11,809 nucleotides of DNA from Kiritimatiellia bacterium. GTDB taxonomy: Bacteria > Verrucomicrobiota > Kiritimatiellia > RFP12 > UBA1067. Position 1 is the stretch's first letter. Each line of letters opens with the position of its first letter. Shown one piece after another: positions 1 to 5,935 of this stretch. The stretch is from contig JAGBFY010000416.1 in assembly GCA_017936245.1 (NCBI GenBank), positions 1 to 11,809 on the forward strand. Reading direction: 5' to 3'. A model generated the notes under the pieces. The model saw only the letters and a list, made by a program, of their open reading frames with translations. It had not been told where the DNA came from and did not search any database. The translations under genes and the position numbers were made by a program.

Positions 1-23
1 GAATCTTGCCGGAGGCAAGATTC
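1..23. repeat. Perfect 10-bp inverted repeat inside coding sequence at window edge
   Basis: GAATCTTGCC and GGCAAGATTC are perfect reverse complements separated by GGA. The repeat lies within the secreted-protein frame and encodes part of NLASGKI. It sits exactly at the left end of the window. Confidence 0.8.
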
Positions 24-595
24 ACTGTTGAGTTCTTCGCCAGCTTCAAGTATTGAGCAGCTCCATTGTATTGAAGGATTCCACCGTGAACATTCAGCAT
101 GGCATTCGTATTCACGAGGATACCGCCATTCCTTACATACAGTTTGCCGCTGTCAACATCAAGCCGTGCACCCGGCCCGACATCCATGTGGGATGTCGTG
201 TTCTGTACACCCAATTCAAGCAAACATCCGGCAATGGCCATCTTTCGGTTCTCGCCCACGACAAATGCATATCCCTCTCCAGTCACATAAAGTCTATGTG
301 ATACATCTCCGACAAAAGTTACCCTGTCTGCCGCAGTCCCGGAAGACAGCGTCAATGAAGATAGCGCAGGAGTATTGTCATCTATCTCGACAACGCATTC
401 ACCGCTTGCGGGAAATATGACAGCGTCGCCTTTCGCCGGAGTTTTTCCGCCGACCCATTTGCTGGAATCGCTCCATCTGCCGCTGGCGCCTCCCCATGTG
501 ATTTCCTCGCCGCAAGCGCACCGTACGACTGCCGTAATGGCGGCAGCCATCATAAATATCGCCCGTGCTGTGGTCGAAACTACATTAGACTTCAT
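1..595 (-). CDS. Secreted beta-strand-rich surface protein, N-terminal part (3' end beyond window)
   Basis: The reading frame is open from the ATG at 595 to the window edge, giving 198 residues and no stop, so the C-terminus is missing. A strong AAGGAGGA ribosome binding site (601-608) lies 5 nt before the ATG. Residues 1-29 look like a signal peptide, with hydrophobic core IFMMAAAITAVV and a small-residue end ACG. Residues 34-61 carry a Trp/Gly pattern (WGG, then GRWSDSSKWVGGKTP and GDAVIF). That pattern is typical of the first repeat in autotransporter-associated beta-strand proteins and similar large extracellular proteins of Verrucomicrobia, Planctomycetes and Lentisphaerae. The rest alternates hydrophobic and Gly/Asn/Asp residues, as in a right-handed beta-helix. 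It begins 26 nt after the glycoside hydrolase stop, so the two are probably cotranscribed. I infer a cell-surface or secreted role, perhaps glycan binding. The specific function is unknown. Confidence 0.75.
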   Translation of the reverse strand, partial: MKSNVVSTTARAIFMMAAAITAVVRCACGEEITWGGASGRWSDSSKWVGGKTPAKGDAVIFPASGECVVEIDDNTPALSSLTLSSGTAADRVTFVGDVSHRLYVTGEGYAFVVGENRKMAIAGCLLELGVQNTTSHMDVGPGARLDVDSGKLYVRNGGILVNTNAMLNVHGGILQYNGAAQYLKLAKNSTVNLASGKI

Positions 596-621
596 AAGGG
601 TCCTCCTTTTTCCTGAATGGA

Positions 622-2154
622 TTAAAGCAGATCAAGCGCCTCGCGCTCGGTCACGAAACACGGTGAATCGTAGGCGGGAATCCGCACAAATGTGATGCCG
701 TCGGCATGCTGTATCTGGTTTTCCGCCGGAATCTCATATACCCAGCCGGTGATGAGATCGACCCATACCGGATTTTCGAGAAGCCGTCCGCCCCATTCGA
801 AAATGTGCTCGCGCGTTGTCAGAGAATCGCCGGGCTTGCCGTTTTCAGGATCGTTGTCAATCACGGCATCGTACTCGGTTCTTACCCCGCCTTTGCGGCT
901 GGTGCATATCACCTTGCCTTTATACCAGAACACGAAAAGCGGCTCACCCTTGCGCGTCTGATATTCAAAGAGCGCGACCGAAGGATCGGTTACCGAAACT
1001 TTCTTTTCCGGGACGCGCACAAGGTTGGAGTTGAACACCGACACCATGTTCTGGATCGCGTAATAGGCGCGCTTCACCTGGATGATGTCATTCCTGGAAT
1101 TGAGCCGCAGATATCCCTTGCGGTTGCAGAACGGCACCTCAAACGTAGGCGGTGCGTAGTTTATGTCCACAATGCAGAAGAGCCCCGATTCCAGATCATG
1201 TCCGAGATCTCCCAAAGCGCGGCGCAGATCCCACTTTGCCTGGCTCAGCTCGCTCCATGGTCTGCGGCTCATCGCAAGGGTAGCGAGAAACTCGCTGGGG
1301 GCGCCGTTCTCTCCCTGCCGAAGCTTTGCATGCGGAGCGTATTTCGCAATCACCGCCTTGCGTGCGGCATCCGTATCGTATGTGCCGTCGGGATTGGAAC
1401 GGTATCCATGATAGATGAAGGTATCGAAAAGCTTCACGTCTTCACCCATCGGCTTAATGCACTGCTCCAGACGTTCCGGCAACGAGGTTGCAAGCGAAAG
1501 ACCGTGCAACCGGCAATCCGGCATATGCTTCTTGAGAATCTTCGCGCTGCGGACATTGAAGGCGGCTATCATATCCGGCGTATTGATCATGACATTGTTG
1601 ACTTTGTTGTCCGGTTCGTTCCACATCGCCCATTCCTTCACGCGGCCTTTGAAATGGTTCGCAAGGAAATCGACCCAGCGATCCCACTCCTTCAGGCCTT
1701 CCGGCGTATTAGGGATGCCATCCGCAAGTCCGGCGCCGCCCGCACCGGGATAAATGGGATTGCCGTAGCTGAGTTCCAAAAGCGGATTGATATCATGCGC
1801 CAAGCACCAATCTACAATATGATCAAGCCAGGCGACATCAACCTTGCCTTTCACCTTTTCACTCTTCGCCCAACCGGTGAGAATGCGGATCTTGTTTACG
1901 CCCAACGGCTCAAGATAGTCGCGGTATTTGTCGAAATCAACGAAGTCGCGATCAACGGGAGCGCCATCGATAGTGAAATTGCTGTCTCCAACCTCCTTCA
2001 CGCTTTTCGGCTTAAGGCAGCCGATCTTCTTCAACTGCACCTGAAGCTGGGTTGCGTTGCGGTTAGGCCCCATCTTGATGAGCGGCGGAGTCCCCATTGC
2101 AACCGAAGCGGCTAACCCCAACAAGCCGATTATTGTCGCATATTTTACTTTCAT
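622..2154 (-). CDS. Secreted clan GH-A glycoside hydrolase (GH39/GH5-like TIM barrel)
   Basis: This 510-residue protein begins with a signal peptide (MKVKYATIIGLLGLAASVAMG), so it should act in the periplasm or outside the cell. Residues about 70-340 fit a (beta/alpha)8 barrel. The motif MWNEPD at 177-182 matches the clan GH-A acid/base signature after strand 4, with E180 as proton donor. E282 in RQGENGAPS is the best candidate nucleophile on strand 7, about 100 residues later as expected. Residues about 370-510 look like a C-terminal beta-sandwich as in GH39. The exact family and substrate cannot be assigned by eye; a xylosidase-like or other exo/endo-glycosidase activity is possible. The start at 2154 is preferred over the in-frame ATG at 2181 because a GGGAGGA site (2161-2167) lies 6 nt upstream of it and the signal peptide begins there. 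It is the first gene of an operon with the downstream secreted protein. Confidence 0.82.
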   Translation of the reverse strand: MKVKYATIIGLLGLAASVAMGTPPLIKMGPNRNATQLQVQLKKIGCLKPKSVKEVGDSNFTIDGAPVDRDFVDFDKYRDYLEPLGVNKIRILTGWAKSEKVKGKVDVAWLDHIVDWCLAHDINPLLELSYGNPIYPGAGGAGLADGIPNTPEGLKEWDRWVDFLANHFKGRVKEWAMWNEPDNKVNNVMINTPDMIAAFNVRSAKILKKHMPDCRLHGLSLATSLPERLEQCIKPMGEDVKLFDTFIYHGYRSNPDGTYDTDAARKAVIAKYAPHAKLRQGENGAPSEFLATLAMSRRPWSELSQAKWDLRRALGDLGHDLESGLFCIVDINYAPPTFEVPFCNRKGYLRLNSRNDIIQVKRAYYAIQNMVSVFNSNLVRVPEKKVSVTDPSVALFEYQTRKGEPLFVFWYKGKVICTSRKGGVRTEYDAVIDNDPENGKPGDSLTTREHIFEWGGRLLENPVWVDLITGWVYEIPAENQIQHADGITFVRIPAYDSPCFVTEREALDLL

Positions 2155-2182
2155 TCCTTTTCCTCCCTTTTTCATGCGCACA

Positions 2183-2188
2183 AGTATA
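2183..2188 (-). promoter_or_regulatory. Predicted -10 box of the glycoside hydrolase operon
   Basis: TATACT on the minus strand, with an expected start near 2176 and a short leader of about 22 nt that contains the Shine-Dalgarno. No good -35 hexamer lies 16-18 bp upstream; that position falls inside the conserved 42-bp element and reads ACTGTA. This suggests an activator-dependent promoter. The -10 is exactly 16 bp from the element, as at the MFS promoter. Confidence 0.55.
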
Positions 2189-2204
2189 TCACATCCTCAA
2201 AAAC

Positions 2205-2246
2205 ATACAGTAGATATCGCGCATTTATTATCGTAGCATTTGCGAA
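2205..2246. promoter_or_regulatory. 42-bp conserved operator-like element, copy A (upstream of glycoside hydrolase)
   Basis: This segment matches 7213-7254 at 39 of 42 positions; differences are at 2216, 2219 and 2236. The surrounding DNA is not conserved. Key blocks on the plus strand are ATACAGTAGAT, CGCATTTATTATCGTA and CATTTGCGAA. On the minus strand AAATG occurs twice, 15 bp apart, as a possible direct-repeat half-site. It covers about -36 to -77 of the predicted promoter, a usual position for an AraC-type activator. The natural candidate binder is the XylR-like regulator encoded at 7285-8433. Confidence 0.75.
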
Positions 2247-2287
2247 CTCAATTTGCGCCGTTGGCGCGACTAGGAAAAGGTTTAGGG

Positions 2288-2308
2288 TAATGAGTAATGA
2301 GGAATGAG
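2288..2308. repeat. Three tandem copies of a 7-bp repeat
   Basis: TAATGAG, TAATGAG, GAATGAG follow each other without gaps. They lie at the border between the promoter region and the palindromic repeat cluster. Confidence 0.6.
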
Positions 2309-2401
2309 AGCTTCGCACAGTGTGATGGCTCTTGGGACGAGTGGGACAGGTGAGACAGGTGGGACGAATGTTTGCTGGGAATTGCTGATGTGCGAAGCTC
2401 T
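2307..2401. repeat. 13-bp perfect inverted repeat enclosing 9-bp tandem repeats
   Basis: AGAGCTTCGCACA at 2307-2319 is the exact reverse complement of TGTGCGAAGCTCT at 2389-2401. Between them, 2334-2369 holds four tandem 9-mers (GGGACGAGT, GGGACAGGT, GAGACAGGT, GGGACGAAT). A related inverted pair lies further right: AGTGCTTCGC at 2450-2459 and GCGAAGCACT at 2656-2665. No coding function is visible. Confidence 0.75.
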
Positions 2402-2631
2402 AAGAATGGCTTTGCATATAGTCATGTGCTTCAATCCTTGCTATTTGATAGTGCTTCGCTCAATACTAATATAAGAGGCACTTGCAAAACCCTGCAAATT
2501 CGGGAGGGGCAGCGTCCCCGCTGCCCGCGATTCGCTGTCATACGGGCAACGAGGACGTTGCCCCTCCCTGGTTTTGCAAGTGCCTCATAAGCTAATTTAG
2601 TCCCACCCGTCGCACCTGTCCTACTCGTCCC
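2334..2631. repeat. 32-bp inverted repeat pair (2334-2365 / 2600-2631) flanking a MITE-like core
   Basis: The left arm 2334-2365 and the reverse complement of 2600-2631 agree at 29 of 32 positions. Both arms are made of the GGGAC-N4 9-bp repeat unit. They enclose the 112-bp palindromic element at 2475-2586, so the whole block is a nested palindrome of about 300 bp. This accounts for most of the 508-bp gap between the ATPase and hydrolase genes. The ATPase stop side also has a weak imperfect hairpin at 2646-2672 that might act as a terminator. Confidence 0.7.
2475..2586. repeat. MITE-like / extragenic palindromic element, 112 bp
   Basis: The terminal inverted repeats are perfect over 17 bp: GAGGCACTTGCAAAACC at 2475-2491 and its reverse complement at 2570-2586. 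Inside are two perfect 8-bp hairpins: GGGCAGCG-TCCC-CGCTGCCC (2507-2526) and GGGCAACG-AGGA-CGTTGCCC (2544-2563). The inner arms also pair with each other (GGGAG 2502-2506 with CTCCC 2564-2568), so the element could fold as a cross. ATAA flanks both ends (2471-2474 and 2587-2590), as a 4-bp target-site duplication would. There is no room for a transposase, so any movement would need one supplied elsewhere. Confidence 0.7.
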
Positions 2632-2689
2632 ACATCACTAAAGCCGCCATTGAGCGCGAAGCACTCCTTGGCATCGACTTAGTTTTATA

Positions 2690-3892
2690 TCAGAACAACT
2701 GACTCAGAAACGTCTTGGCAGAAACGACTTTAGGCGAATGAATCGCAAAACAGTCATACTCTCCATACTCCGCGTCCATAACAACCTGAAATGCGTGTGC
2801 GGCGCCTGTCCTTTCCTGGAAAAATGCGAGAGCTTCAGAAAGAGAGGTGTCTGATTTTTTCACCTCTACAAGAAACCACGGAATTCCATCGCGCGTCACG
2901 ACAAAATCAACCTCTCGCCTTGATTTATCTCGAAGATAGCCAAGTGAAAACTCCCCGTAGCCGAGATCCGTCCATCCCTCGACAGCTTTAAGCAGATGGC
3001 ATGCGATAAATGTCTCAGCCCGCTTACCTTCATCCTGTATGTTTGCCCAGTCTCGCAAATACCATTTCGGCATCTTTCGAATTGAGTTCTCAATATTCCT
3101 GAACCAAGGGCGTACCTCAAACCCGAAATAAAGATATTTAAGCGTCTTGATCCATTTCTTCGCCGTCTTTTCATCCACTCCCAGATCGCGCCCTATACTT
3201 TTATAGACAAGCTGCTCCCCTGACCGGTTTGAGAGTATCTCCGCCAATGCTGAAAGCCGATCAAGTTCAGAGATTCGCGTCAAATCGCGCATATCAGTCT
3301 TAAGCAGCTGTTCAAACCTAAGGGAATTCCATCTTCTTGAGAAACGAACATCCCTATTGACAAATGGATCTGGAAAACCACCAAATCGCACTAGAGCCGT
3401 CCACTCGTCATCCGACAGCCTTTTCGGAGAACGTACGATCCGTTCATCCGGAATTGATACATCCAACAGTTCTGCGACAGACAGCGGATGCATCCGATAG
3501 GGGAAATATCGGCCCATCATACTGTCTCCACCCTTCTTGTATACATCCATCTTCGCTGAACCTGTGGCGACGATTCTTAGATTTCTCCCATACAGATCAT
3601 AGAACCCCTTGAGAAACTGTTTCCATTTGGAATATTTGTGTATTTCATCATACACAAGCACTTTTTCAGATTCAGCAGCGACATTCAAAGCATACTTATC
3701 CGCGACAGCACGTTGCCCGGACTGAATAGCACGCCGAACATCTTCATCATCCCAACTAAGATACGTTGAAGCAACAGCCTCACACATTGTAGTCTTACCT
3801 ACCTGCCTTGGTCCCGACACAAAAACCATCTGTCTGTAGTTTTTGAGATGTGACTCAATCATGGTCTGATATATGCGCGGATAATTTTTCAT
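2690..3892 (-). CDS. AAA+ ATPase with C-terminal DUF4143 (AAA_14/DUF4143 family)
   Basis: This 400-residue protein matches the common stand-alone AAA_14/DUF4143 architecture. Walker A is GPRQVGKT (27-34), Walker B is VLVYDE (78-83, D82/E83), and VATGSAK follows as a sensor-1-like strand. The family block HPLSVAELL comes next, then a winged-helix-like middle. Near the C-terminus, REVDFVV and VEVKK (D329, E343, K345) resemble a PD-(D/E)XK nuclease core. The family's cellular role is not established. The genes are accessory, patchily distributed and often duplicated. I chose the ATG at 3892 over the frame opening at 4012 because homologues begin at a MKNYPRIYQ-like segment and the 40-residue extension would be encoded by the upstream palindromes. 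There is no Shine-Dalgarno; a TATAAT box ends 6 nt before the ATG, so the mRNA is probably leaderless. The gene lies alone between two sugar-utilisation operons. Confidence 0.85.
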   Translation of the reverse strand: MKNYPRIYQTMIESHLKNYRQMVFVSGPRQVGKTTMCEAVASTYLSWDDEDVRRAIQSGQRAVADKYALNVAAESEKVLVYDEIHKYSKWKQFLKGFYDLYGRNLRIVATGSAKMDVYKKGGDSMMGRYFPYRMHPLSVAELLDVSIPDERIVRSPKRLSDDEWTALVRFGGFPDPFVNRDVRFSRRWNSLRFEQLLKTDMRDLTRISELDRLSALAEILSNRSGEQLVYKSIGRDLGVDEKTAKKWIKTLKYLYFGFEVRPWFRNIENSIRKMPKWYLRDWANIQDEGKRAETFIACHLLKAVEGWTDLGYGEFSLGYLRDKSRREVDFVVTRDGIPWFLVEVKKSDTSLSEALAFFQERTGAAHAFQVVMDAEYGEYDCFAIHSPKVVSAKTFLSQLF

Positions 3893-3898
3893 GCCTGA

Positions 3899-3904
3899 AT
3901 TATA
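3899..3904 (-). promoter_or_regulatory. Predicted -10 box of the ATPase gene (leaderless start)
   Basis: A perfect TATAAT on the minus strand ends 6 nt before the ATG at 3892, which puts the expected transcription start at the start codon itself. The -35 region is poor, which fits control from the tandem palindromes just upstream. Confidence 0.5.
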
Positions 3905-3929
3905 GCATATGCGATCTGCAAAATCCACA

Positions 3930-3986
3930 CCAAAGCGGACACATATCCGTTTTGGTTGCTCCAAAGCGGACACGTATCCGTTTTGG
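3930..3986. promoter_or_regulatory. Two tandem 26-bp palindromes, operator-like
   Basis: The two 26-bp copies (3930-3955 and 3961-3986) differ at one base and are spaced 31 bp start to start, about three helical turns. Each is a near-perfect palindrome: CCAAAGCGGA, a 6-bp centre, then TCCGTTTTGG. They lie 26 bp upstream of the predicted -10 of the ATPase gene. This geometry suits cooperative binding of a dimeric regulator on one helix face. A short mobile repeat is the alternative. The binder is unknown. Confidence 0.65.
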
Positions 3987-4100
3987 AGCAGAATTCTGTA
4001 CTCTACGCACAACCGACACAGTTTTCATGGTTGCGCCAGCGGCACAATCTACAACCGAGTAACAGATTCCCGAAAAAATGAGCGAATCAATGCCTGTCGA

Positions 4101-5135
4101 TTACGGCGTTGCCTGCTTCACAAATTCCATCATGTCGGCATGAAGAGCGTCAAGTTCCGCTTTCTGGCGGTCGGTGAGCTTTACTGTTTCAAGTTTATAT
4201 CCCTCGCCCCAGCCGAACGTGCCGCCTTCAGTCACTTCCCGATGCAGATACTGCCGGGAGACGAGCGAACGGCACAGACCTTCCTTCTGCAGCATATAAA
4301 GCGAATAGCCGCGGAGTCCAGCCGGAAAATTCCGCTGATCTATGAGCAGTCTGTACATGGCGTAAGCCTGCGCCAGACGCGAACCACGCTCACCCGACTC
4401 ATAGAGACGCCAAATCGTTCCGAGGATTGGCGCATACGCCGCCCGTTCGGTGATGAGACCTTCACTGCCGCACTGCCGAAGCTGATAGAGCCATTGCCAA
4501 CCGCCCCATCCGCTTAAGACCGTCTTGATTGCGGGCTTGGCGGCATTCTCCTGAACCATACGCACATTCGCATTGTCTCCTGCGGATTCTTCCTTGATCC
4601 AGCCGAAAACCTTGGGATGCCGCTTTGCAAGACGCACCATCAGCTCGACCGACGGCTCCGGCACATGTTTGGCGCCGTGCGTCTGGAATATGACCGGACG
4701 ATTCGCGATAGGAGCTATCGCCTCCCAGCCCTTCTCGATGTCCGCCTCGCTTCTGGCATCGTTCGTTGGACGCGAGATAATGACAATCTTCGCCGTCGGG
4801 TGACGTTTTGCCGTATCCTCGATTGCACGGACGAGATCGATCAAATGAACAACGTTCGTACCGTTCGCTCCAAGCGCAAGCACGGCGGATGTTCCCGTGA
4901 CGGCTTTCGCGCACGTATCGAAGGCTTTAAGCCGCTCTTCATGCGTTACCAGATCGACGGAATCGTTCGACTGTCCCCAAATGACGCCGGGGCACCACTT
5001 TGCCACGTACTTTGTCTGAGCGGCTAGCGATTCGTAATCGATTGCGCCGTCTTCGAAATACGGCGTCGAAAGGATCGGCATCGGTCCTCTTACCGAGCTT
5101 ACGGCAAACAGAAAACTGGCAAACAGAAACGTCAT
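4101..5135 (-). CDS. Divergent DHDPS/NAL-family lyase (class I aldolase fold)
   Basis: This 344-residue protein fits the dihydrodipicolinate synthase/N-acetylneuraminate lyase family. The barrel starts at PMPILSTPYFEDGAIDYESL (18-37), and the Schiff-base lysine is K181 in VFGWIKEES, the family's strand-6 site. Other landmarks are changed: the usual GTTGE-like loop reads GQSNDS (54-59), and the strand-5 tyrosine site reads VIFQTH (148-153), with Q151 where Tyr is expected. It may therefore be a separate subfamily with a different substrate, or an altered reaction. Residues 1-17 are hydrophobic (MTFLFASFLFAVSSVRG) but lack an N-terminal positive charge, so a signal peptide is possible, not proven. 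AAAGG lies a few nt before this start and supports it. It begins 9 nt after the dehydrogenase stop, as the third gene of the operon. The likely role is cleavage of a 2-keto-3-deoxy sugar acid. This is inference. Confidence 0.75.
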   Translation of the reverse strand: MTFLFASFLFAVSSVRGPMPILSTPYFEDGAIDYESLAAQTKYVAKWCPGVIWGQSNDSVDLVTHEERLKAFDTCAKAVTGTSAVLALGANGTNVVHLIDLVRAIEDTAKRHPTAKIVIISRPTNDARSEADIEKGWEAIAPIANRPVIFQTHGAKHVPEPSVELMVRLAKRHPKVFGWIKEESAGDNANVRMVQENAAKPAIKTVLSGWGGWQWLYQLRQCGSEGLITERAAYAPILGTIWRLYESGERGSRLAQAYAMYRLLIDQRNFPAGLRGYSLYMLQKEGLCRSLVSRQYLHREVTEGGTFGWGEGYKLETVKLTDRQKAELDALHADMMEFVKQATP

Positions 5136-5144
5136 AAACAGCCT

Positions 5145-5912
5145 TTACATATCGCAATTGTGAGGACCGAGGATGCGTCCGCCGTCAACCGGAATATCGA
5201 CGCCGGTCATGAATCCGGACTCGTCGGCAGCAAGAAACACCATCGCACGTGCCATTTCGTCCGCACCACCCTTGCGGCCGATCCATGTACCCGGCTCCGC
5301 AACGATTTCGCCGCGGGCGACCATTCCCGGAGACACGCAGTTGACGGTGATGCCCTTCTTGACGTTTTCCATCGCCAGCGTTTTCGTGAACATGATGAGT
5401 CCAGCCTTGGCGGCTGCATAATCGGCATATCCCGGCAGCCCGACTTCGCCGGCGATGGATGTGGTGTTGATTATGCGACCGTAGCCGCGTTCAATCATGT
5501 GCGGCAGAATCGCCTGGCAGCAGTGGAACACACCGTCAAGATCGATCTCCAGCAACCGTTTCCATTCAACAGGATCCATCTCTTCAAAACGCTGACGACC
5601 GATTACGTCACGGTGGTTCCATACGCCCGCATTGTTGATCATGATGTCTATCTTGCCGAAGTCGGAAAGAATGGCGGCAATCGCATCGAAAACCGCCTTG
5701 CGCGAGAGAACGTCCATCGAATAGGCCCGAATATCCGCTCCGGCGGCCTTCAAATCGGCAATGCGTTCCTCGACAATTTTTGCATCCACGTCGCAAGCGG
5801 CAATACGCACTCCATATCCGGCAAGCTGACGACAAACCGCAAGACCGATATTCCCGCCTGCACCCGTTACAACCGCTACTCGATTCTCAAAACTGCATAT
5901 ATCGTACTTCAT
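5145..5912 (-). CDS. Short-chain dehydrogenase/reductase (classical SDR, FabG/KduD-like)
   Basis: This is a 255-residue classical SDR. The cofactor loop is TGAGGNIG (16-23). D41 at the end of strand 2 (AACDVD) suggests NAD(H) over NADP(H). NNAG is at 93-96, the catalytic Ser is probably S152, and the YxxxK pair is Y165/K169 in YADYAAAK. PVDGG near 241-245 is the usual C-terminal signature. The position of the fourth tetrad residue, normally Asn, reads IDLDG (123-127) with Asp, a variation seen in some SDRs. A plausible AAGGAA ribosome site lies about 8 nt before the ATG. It starts 23 nt after the transporter stop. Being between a transporter and an aldolase homologue suggests oxidation or reduction of an imported sugar or sugar acid. 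The substrate is unknown; general FabG-like annotation would be misleading here. Confidence 0.88.
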   Translation of the reverse strand: MKYDICSFENRVAVVTGAGGNIGLAVCRQLAGYGVRIAACDVDAKIVEERIADLKAAGADIRAYSMDVLSRKAVFDAIAAILSDFGKIDIMINNAGVWNHRDVIGRQRFEEMDPVEWKRLLEIDLDGVFHCCQAILPHMIERGYGRIINTTSIAGEVGLPGYADYAAAKAGLIMFTKTLAMENVKKGITVNCVSPGMVARGEIVAEPGTWIGRKGGADEMARAMVFLAADESGFMTGVDIPVDGGRILGPHNCDM

Positions 5913-5935
5913 GTTAGTGTTCCTTTTTTCTATCT

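Noticed and set aside
706..2115. 469-codon plus-strand open frame opposite the glycoside hydrolase
   Set aside because: It is antisense to a gene with a signal peptide, catalytic motifs and an RBS. Its translation has no recognisable motif and no RBS; it is a codon-bias shadow.
2155..2181. 9-residue N-terminal extension of the glycoside hydrolase
   Set aside because: It would encode across the Shine-Dalgarno, and the signal peptide starts cleanly at the downstream ATG.
2334..2586. CRISPR-like array
   Set aside because: The repeats are 9-bp tandem units and inverted repeats without regularly spaced unique spacers, and no cas gene is present.
2372..2590. 72-codon plus-strand frame in the repeat cluster
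   Set aside because: Most of it is the MITE-like palindrome translated; there is no RBS and no protein-like pattern.
3893..4012. 40-residue N-terminal extension of the ATPase
   Set aside because: It would be translated from the tandem palindromes and the predicted -10 box, and it is absent from the usual family start.
4013..4100. Rho-independent terminator after the aldolase homologue
   Set aside because: Only short imperfect pairings are visible (for example GGTTG/CAACC) and no T-run follows on the minus strand.
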